NCBI GenBank assembly: GCA_963555705.1
Contig: OY743184.1
Location: forward strand, 32,002,614 to 32,066,613
DNA: 64,000 nt
Source of the DNA: Ligustrum vulgare
Lineage: Eukaryota > Streptophyta > Magnoliopsida > Lamiales > Oleaceae
Direction: 5' to 3'
This document shows positions 57,607-64,000 of this stretch, one piece after another (position 1 is the first letter of the stretch; every line of letters begins with the position of its first letter). The position numbers and the translations under genes are program-made. The notes under the pieces were generated by a model, which did not search any database, had not been told where the DNA came from, and saw nothing but the letters and a program-made list of their open reading frames with translations.

Positions 57607-59413
57607 TCACTGAAGCTCTTGCGCCTTTTTAGCCTCAGCCACTCTGTCATGCTCCAGCTCCAGTGCCTTATTTCGATATTTCACCACAATACTTTGGCGC
57701 ATCAGCTCGTCATGCAGCTTCATCTGTTCGTGAGCTTTAGCACGGACATGGGACATGTAGTTCTGTGCCAGTCCCAGGAAAGTAGATGTGGCGTGGACAG
57801 TATTGAGCAAGTCCATGTTGGACACCATGGCCTCCTTCCTCTTATCCCAAGACCTCAGCACAATTTCCAGAGAATCGTGGACACTATTCGGCAGAATCTT
57901 CAAGGAGTTCATCCCCGGGTATCTGTGAGATCGAACGTCCCTGAGAGCTTTAGGGATCTTCCCTTTCATCTTGACCATTTCGACCGCCCGTGCCTTGTGT
58001 ATACCAAAATACGAAAAGTCAGTGGGGTCATCAACAACCGGAGATGAATGGGTTGGATGGTCTGGAGACACCGGAAGGTCGGATTGGACGGCATTCTGTG
58101 GAGAGGCCTGATCATTGGACAAAATCAACGGGTCAGAACTTGTAGGTAAGGTGGGTTCCATGTTCTCCACCAGCTTTCCCATAGAGGCAGAACGGGAAAG
58201 CCCCAGGTCGGACTGTTGGGTGCCACTGGATTGATCCAAAGAAGGAATAGGTCCCATGCCGGCAGTTAAGGTCTTCCCCCAGTAGTAGGTCTTTTCCTTT
58301 TATTACCAACAAAGGAAGACCTGTTAAATGGACGCATTGTTTTCTTATTTGATCTGGTCGGACCTACAAAGAAAAACGGATTAAAAAAAAACTTATGATT
58401 TGGAGCAAGAAAGAAGGCAGTAGGGGAGACTGTGGTCAAACCAGCCCGGAACAAATTTTCTTCTGTGATTAACTCCCTAAAGTCCCGGTCTCTTTTATCA
58501 AGGTCGCGGGCTCTTTGCAGTTGTTGTTCAAAATACAATGACCTGGATGGATTAGAGGGACCTGAAAAAAGTGCAAGTAATTAATATTAGAAAGAAGCAG
58601 CCCTGAATAAACTCACGAGGTCATAAAGCATACGATAAGGTTTGTAATGGGTTGGAACTATGTAGTCCAAGTCGTCATTTCGGTCTGGAGATTGCCATTC
58701 ACCTCCAACGAAGAACCATCGATCTCTCCATCCTTTGATGGAGTCAGGGAGTTCTTCCACTAAATTCCCACCAGTTCGAGGTCGGACCATAACGTAATAC
58801 CAGCCTGAGTCTTTCCCGGCAGCCCGGAGCTGATAGATGGGATCGAATTCACTCACCCGAGGTGGTGGAAACCCCATCTTACTCCATATGATCAAAAACC
58901 CTATAATAACCCTCCACCAATTTTGAGTTATTTGGGAAGGGGCTAGTCTTCAATACCTAAGGTAGTTGGTGACAGTCCGGGATAAAGGATACCTCAGACC
59001 CGCCTCCAGAATCATTCTATTTACAGCTACACACCCTGCTGGAGGCTCATCAGCCCGGTCATCACTCCTAGGTAAGAATAAAAGAACAGAGTCAGGAATC
59101 CTAAATTTGTAACGCCATTCTATCAGATCCTCCTCTGATACTATTGAAGGATGATAGCAGGCCTGCCAGATTGTTGAACTCAAAGTGGACAGACCGGCCC
59201 TAATAAGGTTTTGGGGTGACACTGTATAGGGCGGGGAATTAACAAGGGGTTCGCAGATCGGAGTGGTTGTACCTCTTGGGCTACGTCTCTTAAGTTCGAT
59301 GCACTTGCATCCGACCCGCTAGAGTGAGAACCTAAGTCTATACTGGAATTCTCGTTACTCCTCCCCCAGGACTCATTCATAGTAGCTTCACTATCACTAC
59401 CAGAATTACTCAT
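57607..59413 (-). pseudogene. Antisense ORF (aORF) of element F, nearly continuous
   Basis: Minus strand, start at 59413 (MSNSGSDSEATMNESWGR). A Ser-rich start is followed by LIEWRYKFRIPDSVLLFLPR and FFVGGEWQSP, resembling the plant 'putative gypsy-type transposon' domain (Transposase_28-like). A basic KRKRPTTGGRP follows near 58270, then a coiled-coil segment ending AKKAQELQ at 57607. A TGA near 58950 interrupts an otherwise continuous frame. A short intron-like stretch (GTGAGT at 58616 to TTTTTTCAG at 58562) and a one-base frame change near 58270 lie between blocks. Such antisense genes are conserved in Retand elements; their function is unknown. Confidence 0.7.
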
Positions 59414-59800
59414 GATTTTTCTAAGTGATGAAGAAATACCTGTACAAAGGGGCAGATCTGAATCTCAGTTCGTGTTGTAAGCTAGCCAACCAAGGTTTCA
59501 CTTCGGACGAAGAAATTGAAAGCTTTCTGGGAGGAGTAAGAATTTTGTGAGGAGGAAAAACGTATAAGAGTTAGTTATGTAGGGATATTATTAACTATCA
59601 GTACAGAATTCGAAGAGGCTCCTTGAGCCCTTTAAAAGGGAAATGACGGCTGATTGCACTTCTCTGGCATGGTCAGACCTAGCCACAATGGGCAAATGAC
59701 ACGTGGCAACGTCATCATTACTTTCCCTTCAATATTAATTTCCAAATAGCATCTATAGGATCGGATCAGAAATCCTTTCAACTCCACTCCTAGGGGCAAT
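59414..59800 (+). other. Region between the antisense ORF start and the 3' LTR of F
   Basis: Should hold the promoter of the antisense ORF. TTAACTATCAG and CCTTTAAAAGGG are present, but I see no clear minus-strand TATA box. It ends with the purine tract AGGGGCAAT (59792-59800) before the 3' LTR. Confidence 0.45.
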
Positions 59801-60407
59801 TATTAATGGGCGATTCTATCTGGATGACGACATGGATCCAACCTGACAGTGTCAGGTCGGATAATGAATAAACCATATCCTAGAAACCAAAGAAGAGGTT
59901 CCAATCATGTTTTCGACCTGGACATGTCAGGTCGGATATGCTTCGTTCACTCCCAGCGGTGAATAGACGAGGTTTACTCTCTAGAACCAAGGTGGAAGAG
60001 TCAGGTCGGACATTGATTTGTAATAATCGAACATGATCATAACTACTTTCTTACATGGTATTTGAAATAGTTATTCAGACATGTAATCAGTTAGAACAAA
60101 AAAAGTCAACTACCTAGTATTATGTAAGAGTTCAGTTAGGTTACTTATGTCTTAACGTCAGACAGTCAGGTATTATAATAAGTCAGCTCATCCATTTTCC
60201 CTATAAATATAAGGGAAGATGGCTCATAAGGGGATCCCAACTTTGGCTATTCAAAGCCTGATATTAATATAGTAACTCATACGTGAAGTTCAGATCGACA
60301 AGTCCGAACTGGGGTTCACCTCTTCCTCGTACCACTTTTTCTTCGTATAACTGATATTCACTAATTCTTCTTGCTGACCTGGAATACTTATATTTCAACC
60401 GTCAACA
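59801..60407 (+). repeat. 3' LTR of element F
   Basis: Near copy of 50390-50986 with a few indels and substitutions (first bases TATTAATGG instead of TGTTAATGG). Ends CCGTCAACA, followed by GATCC. Confidence 0.85.
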
Positions 60408-60774
60408 GATCCCTCAAAGAACTTCAAGTTAGTAATCGAAGCTCATTATCCGATTAGGATTAAGGTTCCACGTACGATAATCAAGTGAAATTAAATTTGT
60501 ATGGTCAATGTCACAAATTAATTTCACGTGGTCCCGTCCAGTATGTTCCAAACATACTCTTTATTTTATTACCAAAATCAAAGATAGAGTTTAATAAAAC
60601 CGAGAAGATTATATCAAAATAAACTGTCCTTATTTATTTACTGATCGTAAACGTTAATTTTAGATCGAATTACAAATTGAATCTTTCAGTGTTTAACAAC
60701 TTAAATACTCAATCTGTAATATCAAATCGACCCATGGACAAATGCAACTCATATTAATACAATCAATTAATATT
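60408..60774. other. Right flank of element F, unassigned
   Basis: AT-rich, no gene. Possibly the end of the repeat that begins near 49487, up to GTGTTTAACA at about 60701. Confidence 0.35.
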
Positions 60775-61351
60775 TTATTTTAAATATCGTGAATTATACT
60801 CTATGGGCATATATAATTCCAAAAGCATTTTGTTTACAAGTTCACTATTAGAAAATTTTCGATCAAAACCTTTGAGACCATTAACGATATCGGTAAATTG
60901 AGTAATCATGCTAGGAATATGTTCATCTTGTTTCATAAAGAAATTTTTGAATTCTTTAAACAAAAGATTTATCTTCACTTTGTTTGTGCACATGTGTGTG
61001 ATTTCTAATGCATGCCAAATATCATATGGGGAATCACGTGTGCTAATACAATTGAATTGAGTTATATTCAAAGCACAATAAAGTAGATTTTTTGCTCTAG
61101 CTTTTGAAGACAATATTCATTTATCATCTTCAACATATTATTCTCTTGGTTTTGAAATAGTTTGATTCGATTTTTCATCAACTCTTATGACTTTCATAAG
61201 CACATAAGGATCAGATTCAATAACCTCCCAAATTTTATAATCAATTTATTAAATATAAATCATCATTCTAGTTTTTCAATAATTATAATGTGTGCCATCA
61301 AATAAAAGGAGGACAGTTTGTGGAATGCTCTTCAATATTATTATTAGCCAT
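60775..61351 (-). pseudogene. Copia Gag, decayed
   Basis: Minus strand start at 61351 (MANNNIEEHSTNCPPF) 40 bp inside the primer site. After stops the frame 61113-60775 reads NLLYCALNITQFNCIST, YDIWHALEITHMCTNKVK and ITQFTDIVNGLKGF, the UBN2-type Gag of Ty1/copia (Sirevirus-like). It should precede the pol at 46985-43384 and is now about 14 kb from it owing to later insertions. Confidence 0.75.
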
Positions 61352-61390
61352 AACTCAAGATTGTAAAATCTATTAAATTTGAGCACCAAA

Positions 61391-61403
61391 GCTCTGATAT
61401 CAA
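61391..61403 (-). other. Primer binding site of the copia element
   Basis: TTGATATCAGAGC on the minus strand, close to the tRNA-iMet site (TGGTATCAGAGC). It lies between the LTR end and gag and sets the minus orientation. Confidence 0.65.
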
Positions 61404-61404
61404 T

Positions 61405-62500
61405 TGATAACACAAGAATGACTTACCAAGATGAAGTGAATTGATTTTTGAAAAAATTTCGACAATTAATTTCAAAATAATAATAAATAAAATAAATAAA
61501 AAATCTACAAGATATAAGGGCAAAGTGAAATAAGAGAAGTAAATATGAAAATTTGATAACTTAATCATGTCAAGATGACAAATAAATTTAATGGGGTTCG
61601 ATATTTCCGTTACCAGGCTCTCTGTCACGAGCAATGTCAAATTCACTATTGTGGTAACTTACAACAAGAAGTACTAATTCCTTAAATAACTTACAACAAT
61701 GAGAACTTATCCTGAAGTGACTTATAATGAAGAGTAGTTATCCTTGCGTGACTTATAACATAGAACACATATCGTTAGAAACAATCGAATTTTCACAAGG
61801 CTCTCGAAGCCACTAAAATAAAAATGATAAATTTATAATTAAAATAACTCTCTTAACAAATGATATAATCAAGTCAAGTATTCAGAGAGTTGGAATAACA
61901 CTTCATTAGATAGAAAATAGTAAAGCTCAAGTGTTTATGTCTTAAACTTTGATGAATAATAGACAATGAAATAGTTTGTATCGTTGTATCAAAGCTTTCA
62001 ATTAATAATTCCTCTTAACAAATAATACAAATTAAGTATGAAGGGAGATTTACACTTCAATCTAAGTGTTGGCTAAGAATTTTTTCTATCAAAAATCAAG
62101 AATAGATGAGATTGAGAGGATTTCTTGCAAAGTAGTATCTTTAATGAAATAGATCAAAATAGTTTGATCAATCAAGAGATTCTTTGTAATAAATGTAATG
62201 GAATTTTTGACCAAGTAAACTCAATGATTTCCAATAAATATTCTCACTTAATTGCTCTTGTAAGATGTTGAGTTCGGTCGACAGAAAGTCCAATTAAGCC
62301 GTTATAAGATTCAAAATGTTAGAGATTCAGCTGAATAAAAATGAGTTTCGTCGACTAGTATATTTCGGTTGAAAATTATTTTTATATTAAAAAATTGTAT
62401 TTTTCCAAAATTTCTCATACGTAGAGTCATGAATTTCAATAAAATGGATTATATAAAATCTCAATTGAAAACACCTAAATTTAGGAGTACTCCCCATCAA
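61405..62500 (-). repeat. Probable 5' LTR of the copia element
   Basis: Starts TGATAACACAAG on the plus strand directly beside the primer site. It holds repeated ACTTA(C/T)AACAA-type segments (61660-61760) and GGTCGACnGAAA motifs near 62276-62375. The right boundary is not clear, and no second LTR was found in the window. Confidence 0.4.
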
Positions 62501-62758
62501 AAATCTTCATCAATACACCTACATATTTTTCTTAAAGAGTAGTAAGACATCAACGCAATAAACTACAATTGTTATCTGAACTAGCAGAAGAGAAGGATGC
62601 CAAAAAGAAAGGAAGTTGGAAGAAATTCTTCTATGTGTTGATCTCCAACATGATTAAATTTATGACATACAAACAAGTTTAGCTGGGAATCAAAGATTGA
62701 GGCCCTCCTCTCTCGCCATATATATCTGTCTCCAGGGGATCTTGAAACTGGTAACTAA

Positions 62759-63175
62759 CTAAAATAACCTGACTATACTATCCTCTCTCACACTACACGA
62801 CTTCTTACAAGAAAAAACAGACACGAGCACATTCTTTTTTGTCAGTACAAACCCTTGATCTTTTTCTCGACCGGCACACGACATAGTCTTACCTTTTCTA
62901 GTGCTCTTGGTGCACTCTTTATAGGCCATCAGAAATGGATCATCAATCTTTTTAAGACCCTTTCTTGAACCATTTCTTGACAGCTGTTGAAAAGCGCATG
63001 GTGGAAGTGGAATTTGCATATCATGGAAAGAACCGCGACCGTTACTGGGCGGACAAGGTGGGGGCGGCAGTTTTGGGTGGTTGACGTCGTATTCTTGTGC
63101 TGCACTCTTGCGTACCCCTGGCTTGTTCTCCCACAAGAAGGGGACATTTCCTTGTGAATGAACCTTTTTACTCAT
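62759..63175 (-). CDS. Small DUF688-type plant protein
   Basis: 138 codons, single exon. The start NVPFLWENKPGVRK followed by a proline-rich LPPPPCPPSN, IPLPPCAFQQLSRNGSRKGL and DDPFLMAYKECTKSTRKGK is the typical layout of small plant proteins of the DUF688 family, whose function is unknown. ATG at 63175; no competing upstream ATG in frame. It is the only gene here unconnected with a mobile element, and its frame is intact. The C-terminal 30 residues (VSVFSCKKSCSVRED) contain two cysteines and are less characteristic. Confidence 0.8.
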   Translation of the reverse strand: MSKKVHSQGNVPFLWENKPGVRKSAAQEYDVNHPKLPPPPCPPSNGRGSFHDMQIPLPPCAFQQLSRNGSRKGLKKIDDPFLMAYKECTKSTRKGKTMSCAGREKDQGFVLTKKNVLVSVFSCKKSCSVREDSIVRLF

Positions 63176-63228
63176 CTTGAATCGTGTATAGAATTTTCCG
63201 TGGTTAATATAAGGGATTTGGTCTTGAA

Positions 63229-63235
63229 TTTTATA
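63229..63235 (-). promoter_or_regulatory. TATA box of the DUF688-type gene
   Basis: TATAAAA on the minus strand, 54 bp upstream of the ATG, giving a leader of about 25 bases. Confidence 0.55.
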
Positions 63236-63669
63236 CTTTCAGACGGCAAATTTTCCTTAGGTTAAACAAATAAAACGTGATGAGGTGGGAAATTAGCATT
63301 TAAAAAATCATATCAACAAGAAATAACATACATATGATGAAGAAAGGGCAACAAAACGACTAGAAGATAACTAGATTTTCCAGGTCTGAATCATGCAAAG
63401 TGTTGAAAAGTATGCGAATAAAATTGGGGAGAAAATGACAAGAATATATTGGTTGACTGAGTTTAGACCATGTTTGTCTAAGCTTAACATAAACTTTACT
63501 TGCTTGCTTGCTTGCTTGCTTGCTTCCTTCCTTCTATATTGGAGCCATTTCAGTCGGACCTACTCAGGGACGAATCCAGGATATTAGTTCAGCTGGAGCG
63601 AATATTGACATTTGACCGTTGACCAACCAACGATCATGAACGGAGAATGGTCCCACTAAAAAAATATTA
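63236..63669. other. Intergenic region with CTTG microsatellite
   Basis: No gene. A (CTTG)n tract at about 63498-63526 followed by CTTCC repeats; the frame over it is an artefact. Ends at the TTA of the MITE at 63670. Confidence 0.5.
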
Positions 63670-64000
63670 GGCTGCGTTTGATAGCGATGACGTAATTTGG
63701 GTAGAAATAAAATGAATTTCATGAAATTGAATTCTTAGGAATTAGAAGTTTAATGTGTTTGATTAGTTTAATTTTCTAGGAGAAAAAAGTGATAAATTTT
63801 CCAACTTTTGTTGTTTGATTAGTATTATTATTTTTCATAAAAATAAAGCAAATTTTATCTATATTAGTAAAAAAAAATTATTTTTTCATACATTTGTACT
63901 TGACAAAATAAATCAATTGACAACAACAAAAATGATCAAACGTCACTAAAATGGTTAAAGTTTTACCCTAGAAAATAAATTATACTACCTAGCTGGAAAA
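63670..64000. mobile_element. PIF/Harbinger-like MITE, copy 2 (partial)
   Basis: Starts GGCTGCGTTTGATAGCGATG after TTA (63667-63669). The first 130 bp match the copy at 48279 (GAATTAGAAGTTTAATGTGT and surroundings). The right end lies outside the window. Confidence 0.65.

Larger units (their letters stand above)
50390..60407 (+). mobile_element. Element F: Tat/Retand-like LTR retrotransposon with antisense ORF
   Basis: LTRs of about 600 bp (50390-50986 and 59801-60407) flanked by GATAC (50385-50389) and GATCC (60408-60412). Order: primer site, broken gag, pol (protease, reverse transcriptase, RNase H, integrase) in one frame with two stops, a 3' region with tandem repeats, then a long antisense ORF before the 3' LTR. 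This order and the antisense ORF characterise the Retand branch of the Tat clade. The LTRs are very similar, so the element is fairly young, yet it is already disabled. Confidence 0.88.

Noticed and set aside
49487..60701. A single LTR or element from TGTTAGAAAC to GTGTTTAACA enclosing element F
   Set aside because: The ends are weak inverted repeats, but no target duplication and no internal landmarks support it.
62566..62665. Plus-strand frame reading ELAEEKDAKKKGSWKKFF and onward downstream of the DUF688-type gene
   Set aside because: Fewer than 45 codons, no start or domain; lies in the likely 3' flank of a minus-strand gene. Could be an exon relict, not supportable.

Overview
The window is nuclear DNA of a eudicot plant, probably heterochromatic. 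It is AT-rich and almost wholly built of nested retrotransposons, with long plant-type LTRs, tRNA-Met and tRNA-Asp type primer sites, hAT and Harbinger-like MITEs, a tRNA-derived SINE and fragments of plant genes. The only convincing resident host gene is a small intronless DUF688-type gene at 62759-63175 (minus). Everything was read by eye; lineage names rest on recognised motifs, not on searches.

Layout from the left. Element A (Athila-like, gag-protease only) fills 1-459 and resumes at 18230-24464. Element B, of the same general type (460-18224; LTRs 460-2299 and 16609-18224; target duplication GTAGT), sits inside A. Inside B is element C (5836-15512, minus strand). C has two 3.2-kb LTRs with no indel between them and no base difference in the stretches compared, so it inserted recently. 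C lacks gag and nearly all of pol, but keeps an initiator-tRNA-Met primer site, a polypurine tract and the last codons of a chromovirus pol. In place of pol it carries, antisense to itself, two compact intact genes: a 183-residue basic four-cysteine protein and a 217-residue LOG-type cytokinin-activating phosphoribohydrolase. Three repeated hairpin-like blocks follow the LOG gene. This cargo is the most remarkable content of the window.

Then come a decayed Tat/Retand-like remnant with antisense ORF (24465-27700) and a solo LTR (28092-31175, duplication GTTTA). Next is a minus-strand Sirevirus-like Ty1/copia element whose env-like gene (42681 to 41891, then 32378 to 32010) is split by element D (32383-41885, duplication TACCC). 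D is a decayed Tekay/Del-like chromovirus sharing internal non-coding sequence with C, so C looks like a non-autonomous relative of D. The copia pol lies at 43384-46985 and its gag at 60775-61351. Between them are gene-derived islands, MITEs and element F (50390-60407), a Tat/Retand-like element with pol interrupted by two in-frame stops and a long antisense ORF.

A and B resemble gag-only (TR-GAG type) elements that would need enzymes from elsewhere. C has no enzymes either and would depend on a chromovirus. No element here has an intact pol. The right end (62500-64000) returns to ordinary sequence with one small gene and a MITE.
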